From contig NC_073352.2 of NCBI RefSeq assembly GCF_027580225.2, positions 30,126,001 through 30,190,000 of the forward strand: 64,000 nt of DNA, written 5' to 3'. The notes under the pieces are model-generated. The model searched no databases and had not been told where the DNA came from. It saw only the letters and a program-made list of their open reading frames with translations. The stretch is from Misgurnus anguillicaudatus. Taxonomy: Eukaryota > Chordata > Actinopteri > Cypriniformes > Cobitidae. Each line of letters starts with the position of its first letter. Positions within the stretch are counted from its first letter, which is position 1. Shown piece by piece: positions 33,262 through 44,152 of the stretch. The translations under genes were made by a program, and so were the position numbers.

Positions 33262-34568
33262 ATCTCTAAGACAATTTTACTTATTAGAATAAATAAAAAT
33301 ATAACCATTTAAAAAGCAGAAAAATAACTTTGTACACTCACCTAAAGGATTATTAGGAACACCTGTTCAATTTCTCATTAATGCAATTATCTAATCAACC
33401 AATCACATGGCAGTTGCTTCAATGCATTTAGGGGTGTGGTCCTGGTCAAGACAATCTCCTGAACCCCAAACTGAATGTCTGAATGGGAAAGAAAGGTGAT
33501 TTAAGCAATTTTGAGCGTGGCATGGTTGTTGGTGCCAGACGGGCCGGTCTGAGTATTTCACAATCTGCTCAGTTACTGGGATTTTCACGCACAACAATTT
33601 CTAGGGTTTACAAAGAATGGAGTTAAAAGGGAAAAACATCCAGTATGCGGCAGTCCTGTGGGCGAAAATGCCTTGTTGATGCTAGAGGTCAGAGGAGAAT
33701 GGGCCGACTGATTCAAGCTGATAGAAGAGCAACTTTGACTGAAACAACCACTCGTTACAACCGAGGTATGCAGCAAAGCATTTGTGAAGCCACAACACGC
33801 ACAACCTTGAGGCGAATGGGCTACAACAGCAGAAGACCCCACCGGGTACCACTTATCTCCACTACAAATAGGAAAAATAGGCTACAATTTGCACAAGCTC
33901 ACCAAAATTGGACAGTTAAAGACTGAAAAAATGTTGCCTGGTCTGATGAGTCTCGATTTCTGTTGAGACATTCAGATAGTAGAGTCAGAATTTGGCGTAA
34001 ACAGAATGATAACATGGATCCATCATGCCTTGTTACCACTGTGCATGCTGCTGGTGTAATGGTGTGGGGGATGTTTTCTTGGCACACTTTATGCCCCTTA
34101 GTGCCAATTTGGCAGCATTTAAATGCCACGGCCTACCTGAGCATTGTTTCTGACCATGTCCATTGCCTTTTTGTTGAATCAATGCCACGTAGAATTAAGG
34201 CAGTTCTTAGGGCGAAAGCGGGTCCAACACAGTATTAGTATGGTGTTCCTAATAATCCTTTAGGTGAGTGTATAATCACCCATATGCTACTGGGACAGTA
34301 TTATTAAAATCTGGTGTCAACTGTATGATGAATGCTACAAACATATGTTGTAATTTTTTAGTTTAACTATATAATCGTTTATGAACACTCTCCATCCTTA
34401 GGTTGCTTAGGAACAGCAGGAGCATTGATCTACGGCCTCAGTGCCTTCAGACGTGGCAAGACTCGGCAGTCCCAGCTGCTAATGAGAGCCCGTATCTTCG
34501 CCCAAGGCTTCACCGTCGTTGCCATCATAGTGGGTGTGGCTGCCACAGCACTGAAGCCCAAACCGTAG
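32678..34568 (+). CDS. higd2a: HIG1 domain family member 2A, 2 exons
   Basis: Exons 32678-32855 and 34402-34568 give 345 nt and 114 residues. The protein is an integral mitochondrial inner-membrane factor of the HIG1/Rcf1 family, which supports cytochrome c oxidase assembly and respiratory supercomplexes. The N-terminal half has PPVIEGFNPLPRAKEESFKD and TRKTKENPFVPIG, matching HIGD2A. Two predicted membrane helices lie at about 60-76 and 95-110. The family QX3(R/H)XRX3Q motif is present at Q84, R88, R90 and Q94. The start ATG has the expected MAA-type context. The human protein is 106 residues and also has two exons. The intron carries a CA tract and a decayed Tc1-like element. Confidence 0.94.
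33179..33257 (+). repeat. (CA)n microsatellite
   Basis: This is about 39 uninterrupted AC repeats in the higd2a intron. Confidence 0.97.
33335..34270 (+). mobile_element. Internally deleted Tc1-like transposon, copy 2
   Basis: The ends CACTCACCTAAAGGATTATT and AATAATCCTTTAGGTGAGTG are flanked by TA (33333-33334 and 34271-34272), with 936 bp between them. The plus strand keeps an HTH-like segment (LLGFSRTTISRVYKEW, with a nearby stop and frame change), then WSDESRF and VWGMFSWHTL of the DDE domain. There is a TGA after TVKD, and the later catalytic region is deleted. It is a dead copy in the higd2a intron. Confidence 0.9.
34402..34568 (+). CDS. higd2a: higd2a exon 2
   Basis: It completes the Gly codon and encodes CLGTAGALIYGLSAFRRGKT, then LLMRARIFAQGFTVVAII and ALKPKP, ending TAG at 34566-34568. 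It holds both membrane helices. Confidence 0.95.
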
Positions 34569-35100
34569 AAAGAAACGACCACAGGAAACATCAGACCATG
34601 TTTAATAACACTGATAAATGCCTTATGTAGTCGATGGGTGAAATGTCAGCGAGGAATTAACAAAATCTTTGCAATGGTATTGGTATGTTTTTTGTTTTCT
34701 TTAAAGAGAAAGGCGTAGTGCAAGAACAAATAATAATCCATCAGGTTGCAGGCGGGACTATATGATCTTGTCTGCTACTACACTTACAGATTTATACTCA
34801 ATATATCCTTTAATAAGTGTCCTGTCTCGGTGCAAGACTTAAGTTAGCTATAGTCACTTTTTGTAGTTATTTGGTATGACAGGCAAAGTGGTTCATTTTC
34901 ATTTTGATGTGTGAACATTGTTTTAAATGTTACGTTGTGTCTTATCTCAATTGTGTTTATGTACATTTAAGAGCACTATTTAAGATCCAGTGTAATTGGA
35001 TGTCAGTGTTGACAATCCTTAATATTAAAGGTGTCCAATTGTAAAAAATCTTTTAGTATTTGTTTGCAAGATGTCACAATAAACGTTAAAGGAATTCAAA
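34569..35100 (+). other. higd2a: higd2a 3' UTR
   Basis: This repeat-free stretch follows the stop codon and runs to an AATAAA at 35078-35083. No coding sequence is seen. Confidence 0.7.
35078..35083 (+). terminator. higd2a: higd2a polyadenylation signal
   Basis: This AATAAA is 510 bp past the stop codon. Cleavage would fall at about 35095-35110, on top of the cltb signal on the other strand. Confidence 0.7.
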
Positions 35101-35104
35101 AGGT

Positions 35105-35110
35105 TTTATT
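35105..35110 (-). terminator. cltb: cltb polyadenylation signal
   Basis: TTTATT here reads AATAAA on the minus strand. It lies 1.2 kb below the cltb stop. Other minus-strand candidates exist upstream in the UTR, for example TTTATT near 35141 and 35227. Confidence 0.5.
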
Positions 35111-36335
35111 GAATTATCAGTACTGCATGGTCCATGCACTTTTATTTAAAATAAGGCTATGCTTGGAAATCCAACCATTTGAAATTTTAAGAGTTATATT
35201 CACATAGTCAAACATAAACAGATGGTTTATTTGGCCTTCACTTGTCAACACATTCAAATAAACGTAAAAGTTTTAAAGGCAACTAAATAAAATGCTCGGT
35301 GGAAATCACATTAACATTTTTAGACATGTCATATAACAAGCATGACTAGAAATTCAACATCTGGACCAAATTTGATTAAAAACCTATAATTTAACCACCA
35401 ATAGCAATAGTGTTTAATGAAAAGGATCACAACCTGCACTTGTTATATGTGCTACCCTTATTTCAAGCTCCATCATGAAGTCCAGACATTACATTTCACA
35501 TTCAAAAAAAAAAAAAAAAAATCTAGGCACGGTATTCATTGCTGTAGACTTATGCCACGTTAACATTACACTTTATTAAAAATGTGGTTTGAATTTGGTA
35601 TTATTTGTCCCTTATGTATAGAGTTAAACTACACAAACTGCTAAGAATAAGTAGTAAAAATGTTTAATGAAGACTTGCTATATTGTGCTGACTTATATTG
35701 GTCATATTCAGACATGAAATCAAGCAGTACATTCATAACTTAATGAATAATGAAAAGTGATGTTTCATATTTACATAAGCAAGCTTATGAATGTAACTTA
35801 ATCCCTTTTGACAGTTTGCAGAAACACACAAAAGCAGATAATACCAAACCTGGATACAGATTATTACATTTTATGTGAAGGGTGAAAATAAAATACTTCA
35901 TAAAGTGAGAGAGAAAACTAACCTGTGTCCACATTAAGATTGTAACAAAATATCTCAGGAACCAAAGAAATAATGCCGTCTAAACATCAAGTCAATTGTA
36001 AAAGTTTTAAAACAATCAAAAATAATTCAAACATTTTAGTAAAACCATTGACCATTTTGCATTAGGATTGATGTAAAAAAAATCTATTTTTTTTTAAATA
36101 AATGGAGGCACACTTTAATATTTTGTGTATAAAATTCTAAATATGTGGAATAGCCAAACTAAATACTCTTGACGCCATGAAACATCAAGGTACATAAATA
36201 TGATGGTTAAATACACTAAATTGTACGCATCATATGACTTCTCCCCCCAAAACTTTAATTTGTTAGATGTTCTGCTTCATTCAAATAAAGTGCAAGAGGG
36301 AAAGAAAGAAAGCCAGTGAGGGACAACAAGATATT
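35111..36335 (-). other. cltb: cltb 3' UTR
   Basis: This AT-rich stretch lacks the foldbacks common elsewhere in the window, fitting a transcribed untranslated region of about 1.2 kb. It contains A tracts at about 35503-35520 and 36077-36100. No coding sequence is seen. Confidence 0.55.
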
Positions 36336-36507
36336 TTAGCGAACCAGAGGCGTTTGTTTTAGAGAAATGAGCACAGAGCGCATCCGTGACACGTCTTTGG
36401 TTTGGCGGCTGGTTTTGGGGTTGAAGTCACAAAGACGGGCCACTTTTTCCCATTCTGTGCCGGGACTGTCGTCGTCACACTCCTTCAGAAAAGCATCTTC
36501 TGACGCC
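36336..36507 (-). CDS. cltb: cltb last exon
   Basis: It encodes ASEDAFLKECDDDSPGTEWE, then KVARLCDFNPKTSRQTKDVS and LISLKQTPLVR, with TAA at 36338-36336. This is the conserved C terminus with the calmodulin-binding region known in the family. Confidence 0.96.
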
Positions 36508-39500
36508 CTACAGAGATGGGTTACAATCATGAGAACCAAAACCTCACAGACGTTGGTTATTGCATGGCTATGGGAATCATCAGATGTCTACAGCATATGG
36601 GCCCTTTTTAATTAGTATAAAAGTATCTGTCATCTAAAATCAGTCATACATAAACAGCGCTAAATATGGGAAGACTTTGTGATCTGATCACATTTGAAAA
36701 TACATGCACTAAGGCCCATGGATGTGAATGACTATATAGTGAGAATGCAATTTAATGTATAACATTAAACAACTTTGTTGTTGTGGCTTAAATTGACTAA
36801 AATAAATAAAAATGATGTGCACATCCTGGACATGCACATTCTGGACAAATCTAGACAGATAAAGGTAAAATATAAAACATACAAAATTAAATGAATGCCC
36901 TTGCATGTAAACAAGAACAAATATGGCATTTTTGTTTATGGGTGATTATATAATTATAGGTACATTTGGTGTCTGAAGTCATTATTTTTCAAAAAGTTAT
37001 ATTTTCTATTGTTTTATTAAAGGTGCCGTAGAATGTAAAACTGTATTTACTGTAGGCATATACGAATAATAAGAGCTCTGTACATGGTAATGACTTCCTC
37101 CTTATGTAAACCTCGTGCATGCAAAAGACCGCTGGAAAACAGACCAATCTCAACATAACACTAACCGTGATGGCACAGTCGTGATGTACGCCCCAACATT
37201 AAATTACACATTAAATTAATTACAATGTCGCTACAATACTAAAAACAAAGTTGTGACTGCCGAGTTAGCGTTATATGCTAGTTAATGCTATATGCTAGCG
37301 TTTAGGCTGAAGTTCTCCTATTGACGTTATGCTTGCGTTTTGCAGGTCCATACTGAAAAAAACCCACAAACTTACCACTCAGAAACATCCATTAACAATC
37401 TCCCAAAAAATTATTCTTCCTCAAATGCTGTATCTCTGATAAAAGCTTAAACATAAGGTCTGTTTGCACACACACAGAGCTACTGAATGAGCTACTCTGA
37501 GAAACAGCCAATCAGAGCTCAACATTATTATTCAAGACCCTTCCAAATAAGGTAATAATAGACCATTTCATTCTAAAGGCAAATAAGTAGGCATGTAAAA
37601 CTGATTCTGGATCATTTTTGCACATAATAAATTACATAACTTCTATGTAGATATCAGAGAACAATGTAACATTGTATTAATGCATTTTCGGCACCTTGAA
37701 CTTGGTACTCATTGTCATGAATCACAGGCCATGACAATATATTTTTTTCTGCCAAAAGTGTCTCATATAGCTGAAAATCATAATTTTACTGTTGTCTGAA
37801 TTAGTCAGTGTCAATTATTTTACCAAAATAGAGTAACAGTGTTTATAAGACACTTTTTACAAAAAATATATTGATATGGCCTGTACCGTCTTGTTTTTCT
37901 TGATCCATGACAATGAGTACCAAATTATTAAAATAAGAAAAATTATAACCATTTGAAAAAGCTAAAAAAAAATAATGACTTTGGACACCAAATTTACTAG
38001 CAATTATATAATCCCCAGCATGTGATTTAAACAAGAGTACATTTTGTTAGTTTAGGGACATGGTTAACATACACCAAGCCTATGTCATCAGAGTTGTTCT
38101 GTTTGTAGAAAGCTTTATCAGCGATCCTAGTGCACAATCAGGCAGGACAGCAGAGGAAAAAAGAGAATAACAAAAATAGGAGTGGAAAGGAAGTGCAAAA
38201 GAGACAAGAGATAAGAGTCAGTCTTTCTTACACAAGCTACACATGCAAGAATGTGTTAAGATACATTAAGTCTTATTTTATAACACCAAGATGACTATGA
38301 AATAAATCAGTGTTAGAATATTTACCCTTACTTAGTTAATCAATTAAACAGTTTAACATCAGAAAACTAGACTTAACTTTAAAGTGGTATGGCTAAATGC
38401 AACAGTTACCATGCTACTGATTGATACCCACATAATCTATGAAACTACCATGGTACATATCATTAAACCCTTGTACTTTCTACTAGTAAATTCTAATCTG
38501 TAGATTTCTCCTAGTTAACAATGATTATTTGAAATTACATTTTTGACTCTCACTTTTCCATATGGTAAAACATACAACTGTTAAGAGAGTATAAAGGCTT
38601 ATTGAACTATTAATGATTTAAGCGTTTACACTGTGGCAAATAAATCAGGTACTGTGCGAGATATTTGCCAGAGTGTAAGTTTATGCATTAGTACTTAAAG
38701 GGACAGTTCACACAAAAATGAAAATTCTGTCATCATTTAGTCACCATTATGTTGTGACAAACCTGTACAAATGTCCCTGTTCCGATTAACACAAGAGAAG
38801 ATATTTTGAGGAATCCCCGCAACCAAACCGATCAGAGGCCCCATTGACTTCCATAGTAGAAAGAAACAATACTATGGAAGTGAATGGGGCTCATGATCGG
38901 CTTAGATACAAACATTTCTCAAAACATCCTCTCCTGTTCATCAAAACAAAGAAATCCACACCGGTTTGTAACAACATAATGGTGTGACCAAATGACAGAA
39001 TTTCCATTTTTGAGTAAATCCTTTAAACAGTAAGATACAATGCTGCCCTACAAAGCCAAAGCGCAGTAACTACGCATTTGGTCAAAATTGAGTTAAAGGA
39101 ATAGTCTTTGTGAGATCTATTGTGTCTTGTGACAAAGTCTCCTGGTTCAATTTTGACGCATTTCAAAGAAACGTTGTGTGCCAAAACTGCAGTAACATGT
39201 TTGACTGGCTGCTGCAAAAAACTTTAAGGGCATTTTTCTCGGTTTCAGTGTTTGCGTAGTTACTGCACTTAGCCTTTGTAGGGCAGAATGAATTACAACA
39301 ATTGACTATGATGTTTAATCTTTAAAGACCCCATGAAATGTTTTCATAAGAACAGTTTCAATTTCATTGTTGACATATTTTCTGTTGAAACTTTTTATTC
39401 CAGAGAGGATTGTTTTGGACAAAATATTTGGATTTGATGGGGTCTTTAATCCAGTTTAATATTATTAATAACAACTGCATGAAGTGATATATAGGCATTT

Positions 39501-42500
39501 AAACAACGGGGCTGTTAAATGCTTTATTCTGATTGGTTGAGAAACGTGGTAATGCGGCATGACAGGAATACGTTAAAGATGTTAACATGAAAATACCTGT
39601 TGTTGGCTTTATTTTTCTCCATCTGTTCATTCTGATGTACATGCCAATCCTCTAGTTCCTTCCGGGCTTTTTCTCTCCACAAAGCTTCAGCTGCTTTTGA
39701 TGCTGAATCTAAAGAGACAAATTTTATGTTATTGTATTAAAACACACTAAACTGTTACAGAATTAAAATATATAAATATAAAGATTAATCCTACACAAAA
39801 CTTTACATCAAAATTGAGCAATAAACAGATAACATTTTTAGTTTTTAGATATGTCAGTGCACATTGTTTTCAGTTAAAGGGCCCATATTATGCCATTTTT
39901 ACAAGATGTAATATAAGTCTCATTTGTGTCCAGAATGAAGTCTCAGCTCAAAATACCCCAGAGATCATTTATTATATCATGTCCAAAATGCCCCTATTTG
40001 GGTGGGAGCAAAAACACACTGGTTTGTGTTGTGTGCCTTTAAATGCAAATGAGCAACTACTCTTTTCTCCCTTATGAGTGATGTTTTGGTTAAAATAGAT
40101 GCGATTTTGCAAAGAAGCACAAAAAAACAGACAGCATCCAACTCACTGAAGGCAGAAACTATGGTAATACAAGACTGTCAGTCATGGGCGGGGCTTTGGC
40201 AGTGTGACATCACATTGCTAAGAAAATCAAAACAGCATGTCTAATGAGGCTGCTTTGGTTTGATGTGGATTAAAAAAAGGTGTTTGTTTTACACATTGCC
40301 AACAAACATTTACGTCTAAACACCTTGTAAAAGTGGATTTTGTATAGTAAGTGCCCTTTAAGGCAGCTCAAACATGCATTTTAGTTCAGGACTAGGCTTC
40401 GGCCTTGTCTGCAAACCAGGCCATGAAGTATGCTACAGTATATCAGGGTTATCTTTTCACACAACGTTCATTGTACATTATGTAATGTGGGTTTTGTAGG
40501 AAACAACACTACAATTTAAAACAGCTTGAATAGTAAAACCTAAGGTACACTACAGTTTTTTATGTGCGTTTCTTTAGGTGTAAGTCCTTCTGAAATGGAA
40601 AACAAACTTAATCTAAACACAAACAACAATTTAAAGGGGAAAGTTTAACACGTGTGTATATTACAATAACATGCAAAACAGCCTTCATTGACAGCTTTGT
40701 CAGTCTAGCAAGTTTACGTTATTTATAACTATACAGGAAATAATATATTACCTAATTCTTCCAGCCGATCTCTTTGTTCCTCCCTCCATTTGCGCAAGCT
40801 TTCTGGTTCTTGCCTCTGAATGTCAGCTTGGGCAATGGCCGAGTAGCTGTCAGTTGTGCCGTTGGCGTCCTAAAGTAAATGGTTATGTAATGTCAACAAT
40901 GTTATTGTGCTGGTGAACAGCTGGCAGTTGAGTTATATAATATATAAATACACAAGAACTATAACAGAACATTTAATATGAAACCATTTACCTGAAACAT
41001 ATCTCCGTTGACGGACGAGGCTTGTGTTTCTCCAAAATCACCTGCGCCCAAACAAGAGAAACGGCTTTTAGGTTTAAGTGCAACAGTCATTCAAACATTT
41101 CAGGTCTTACCGGATTGAGGCAAACCAGTGGGGATGCATGAAAACCTTTGTCTTTCTCGACATTTCTAGATCTAGTCAGCAGGTGGGCTGGTGTGTATGC
41201 AACAAAGGTTTAGTTTAACATTCAGCAACCTTGATTGTCTCGACTTTATCAGTTATCTAATTTGCTTACTGACGGATTTTGATAGTATTAACATTCGGCC
41301 AGTGACTTCTTTTTCGAGGGCGCACGATGCGAAGCTCATCACAATATTTAGCCCGTCATGTGTGTGACACATATTTTGACATGATGAGCAACACGCATGA
41401 CACTCTGAACACATATTTTGAATTTGCGCCTCTTGGAAGAGAAGTCACCGGCCGCCGCCGAGTATAAAGTTTAAAATAATCTCAAATCCAGCATTAAAGC
41501 AATGTCGTGTCACTAAACTGTTATAAGTTTAAAAGGAAAATCTTGTGATTTGTTGCTTAGTTGACTTTTTTCGTTTTTGTTACAGTAAATGATTGTATTA
41601 ATGTGTCATATTCCATTTTTTCGTCGTTTTACCTTAGTTATACAATATTCATATACCATGGTAAATATGTGGTACTGGGATCCTAATACTTTTGGAAAAT
41701 TACAATGAATTATATATAGTATGTGTAAAAATGTTTACACCACAGTTTTACTAAAAATATCATGGTTAAACATTTTTATTATTTTATTATTGTAGTGAAA
41801 CCATAACAAAACTGTGTTCTTTACACTTTTACTATGTAACCATATGTAAACAATAGTTACTGTAGTAAAAATAGTGTATTTTCAAAAGGGATGCTACTTT
41901 AGCACACGTCTAAACCTATAATGTAACCACAGATATATCTCAAAAATTACCATGGTACTATATCTTAACCCGCCCACGTAAAAAATACCGTAGTATACTA
42001 TACTGTATTTGTTAATGTAGGCTATAAGCTAAGGATTCTGTATAGTACTATGTAGCAAACTTAAATGTCTACTATGATATAGTTTACAAAAACTATAGTA
42101 TCTAGCAATTTTAGTGCAGTTTACTAAAGTAAGGCTACTACAGCATCTGTGCTATATCTAAAAATACCATGGTAAACATTTAAGTAAATAACTGTGTAAC
42201 TTATTCCTTTTTCATGTAGGCTTACTTTAAACATTTTTCTTATCATCCATTCGCGTATTCTTTCATTTTAACACTTTATAAGTACTCTGATTAAACAAAA
42301 GCCAACAGGCCATTGTGACTCACGCACCTCCGAAAGACGTGTACGTGTTCGCGGGCAGAGGTTCGCCGTCATCCAGCGCACCGAACCCGGCGTCGTCGTT
42401 CTCAATCACCGCGATCTCATTCTGCTGCTGGGCGAGAAACGCCGCGGCCGGATCCTCCTCAACATGAACTCCGTTGTTGGAGACGGAAAAGCCGAAGTCG

Positions 42501-42511
42501 TCGTCAGCCAT
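36336..42511 (-). CDS. cltb: Clathrin light chain B, 6 exons with neuronal cassette
   Basis: Minus-strand exons are 42511-42328, 41041-40992, 40869-40752, 39708-39597, 38126-38073 and 36507-36336, giving 690 nt and 229 residues, equal to the long human CLTB. Light chains bind the clathrin heavy-chain hub and regulate triskelion assembly on coated pits and vesicles. The acidic EED (18-20) and the family-invariant stretch AAAFLAQQQNEIAVIEND (22-39) are present. Then follow the helical heavy-chain-binding region (about 85-155), the 18-residue neuronal insert (about 156-173) and the conserved tail ending SLKQTPLVR. CLTA is excluded by the single 18-residue cassette and the linkage to higd2a. Confidence 0.94.
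37020..37690. repeat. Dispersed repeat, inverse relative of 230-640
   Basis: It has inverted ends AAAGGTGCCGTAGAATGTAA and an ending near TGCATTTTCGGCACCTT. The inner text mirrors 230-640, for example CAGCCAATCAGAGCTCAACA. It lies in the cltb intron 36508-38072. The diverged foldback at 37700-37930 follows it. Confidence 0.7.
38073..38126 (-). CDS. cltb: cltb neuronal cassette exon (54 nt)
   Basis: Exactly 54 nt encode IADKAFYKQNNSDDIGLV-type sequence, the counterpart of the 18-residue brain insert of mammalian CLTB. Both flanks split after two codon bases, so skipping it keeps the frame (Arg then ASEDAF). The donor is gtatgt. An alternative donor two bases earlier would break the frame. Confidence 0.88.
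38696..39027. repeat. Foldback repeat, 'GGGATAGTTCACCC' family
   Basis: It starts TAAAGGGACAGTTCACAC and ends CATTTTTGAGTAAATCCTTT, with mirrored CATTGACTTCCATAGTA and TACTATGGAAGTGAATGG inside. It lies in the cltb intron between exons 4 and 5. Confidence 0.85.
39597..39708 (-). CDS. cltb: cltb exon 4
   Basis: It encodes DSASKAAEALWREKARKELE and then DWHVHQNEQMEKNKANN, ending AG of an Arg codon. This is the core of the heavy-chain-binding coiled coil. Confidence 0.95.
39877..40365. repeat. Foldback repeat with AAAGGGC ends
   Basis: The left end TTAAAGGGCCCATATTATG and the right end TAGTAAGTGCCCTTTAA are imperfect inverted repeats. The body has layout similar to the tandem array units (GTGTGCCTTTAAATGCAAAT and TGTGACATCACA). 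It lies in the cltb intron before exon 4. Confidence 0.6.
40752..40869 (-). CDS. cltb: cltb exon 3
   Basis: It encodes DANGTTDSYSAIAQADIQRQ and then EPESLRKWREEQRDRLEEL, leaving G of an Asp codon. This is the start of the heavy-chain-binding helix. Confidence 0.95.
40992..41041 (-). CDS. cltb: cltb exon 2
   Basis: These 50 nt complete the Gly codon and encode DFGETQASSVNGDMFQ. It ends in phase 0 at gtaaat. Confidence 0.88.
41296..41453. repeat. Short inverted-repeat element
   Basis: CGGCCAGTGACTTCT at the left and AGAAGTCACCGGCCG at the right are inverted, with GAGGGCGCA/TGCGCCTC just inside. It lies in cltb intron 1. The following stretch 41640-42190 holds scattered ACCATGGTA palindromes in AT-rich DNA. 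Confidence 0.7.
42328..42511 (-). CDS. cltb: cltb exon 1 (start codon)
   Basis: ATG at 42511-42509 opens MADDDFGFSVSNNGVHVEED and the exon ends in NTYTSFG plus G of a split Gly codon. The donor is gtgcgt. This is the most GC-rich coding part of the gene. Confidence 0.94.
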
Positions 42512-44131
42512 GTTTAACAAAGTATCAACTGCTTCCGTAAAACCCTGTTTTGTTCCGCAAACGTGTTGGGATAGTTTTTAAAGGAAAACTAAACTTACGT
42601 GAGCTCTATTTAATAATATGTAGAAAGCTTTTGGAGTTGTGAAGTAAACCGGATATGTTTGACTTTTTATTGCAGCAGGCTGGATATGAGTTTAATGACG
42701 CATAGTTCTTAATGGGAGTGCTGGGAAAATTCATTATCGTCCACAGACAGTTGTTTGTTACCTTATGTCTCCATCTACTGGACAAACCAGGAGGGTAAAG
42801 CAGGTTTTAACCACAGCCACAAATGTTAAAACTTTCATTTTTTATGAGTGTATCCTCGTTTCCTTAAAATTAATTATTCTGTTAGGGAAGTTTTACTTGC
42901 ATAAAGCCTAAATGCTCTCGATAAAACTCTCCTTTAATTTTTTTGTAAAGATATAAAAATCTTCAAGTCTCTTAACAAATGTTAAAAATAAAACGGGATG
43001 AAAACCTCTCTTTTACTGGAAAAAAATCTTGGATAGGTTATAATGGTCTAGATCTTGTAGATTTGGGAATGGAAATGTATTATTATTATTATTATTATTT
43101 TTTATTTATTTTTTTATTATTTTTTAGTGCTGGGCAAAGATTAATCGCATACAAAATAAAAGTTTTTTTCCTCCCATAAAATATGAATGTGCTGTGTGTA
43201 ATAATTATTATGTATATATAAATACACAAGCATTCATGTATGTACCAATAAGAAACATTATATTATGTTTATATATATATTTATATTTTATATATTATAT
43301 ATAAATATTTTTTTTAAATAATAAAAGCCTTTATTTTGTATGCGATTAATCGCGATTACTTTTCCCAGAACTATTTCCTTTTCTCCTTCTGTCATATATA
43401 AGGTCTGTTATCTGTCTCCCCTTATTATTTTATGTTATGTTATGATGTATGTTTTTTTGTGGGTGTGTGTGTAATATTCAACCAAAATTGCTAAAAAAAA
43501 ACACTCGTTTCCTTTCCTCGCGTACTAGCCCCGCCCTTGGGATGCGAGGACGGGAAAACCGAAGGAAATTAAAGTTCACATAGGGGGACACTCATGAACA
43601 TGTTGAACATGAAAAATATGAAAAACATTCAAATAAAGTTAAATACATACTTAAGTTATATAATACATACATTAACCACTAAAAAGTTCTGTAAAATGAA
43701 TGTGGAATTGTGTCAAATCTTAAACATCAGTTTTAAATGTAACGTTGCTTTCTGACATTTGTGTCTTTGTTTCTTTTTGCACAATTGTGCTATAATTGTT
43801 TTCAAAAAGCACAGATAATAACAAACCACTAAAAACCAAACTATTTCATAACTAACAAACTGTATTTACAAAACAATCGAGTGCTGCTTCACCCGTATAG
43901 TAATCCACACCCACTGTATTTATATACACATTAGAGTTTACTGTATGTCTGGACACGGGGGCGCGCCTGCCGCCGGGCCCGTGCGTCTGTCCCCACGTGA
44001 CGCGTGACGTATCATCGCTGTCCTACTAAAAGAAAATCCAACAGGGAAAACCTGCGCGCGACCTGACGCCCGAGTCCAGAGAGTTGTGAAGTTTGCTTGA
44101 TAACTGTTAATCAGAGGCTATCATCGCTGCC
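42512..44131. promoter_or_regulatory. Divergent cltb/pdlim7 intergenic region
   Basis: This 1.6 kb separates the two start codons. The pdlim7 side (about 43955-44131) is GC-rich with GGCGCGCC and a CCACGTGAC E-box near 43993. The cltb side is AT-rich with no clear motif. A foldback at 43126-43378 and a TTA repeat at about 43078-43100 lie between them. Confidence 0.5.
43126..43378. repeat. Foldback, relative of 28373-28753
   Basis: The arms TGCTGGGCAAAGATTAATCG and CGATTACTTTTCCCAGAA pair imperfectly, with CATACAAAATAAAAG and CTTTATTTTGTATG inside. The loop is TA-rich rather than CA-rich. Confidence 0.78.
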
Positions 44132-44152
44132 ATGTCTGGAGACCAGAAGAAG
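44132..44152 (+). CDS. pdlim7: pdlim7 candidate first coding exon
   Basis: ATG in the good context GCTGCCATGT encodes MSGDQKK and is followed by donor gtaaat. Splicing to 47596 joins in frame (KK-A-MNIYSV). It may instead be 5' UTR if translation begins at 47599. Confidence 0.5.
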
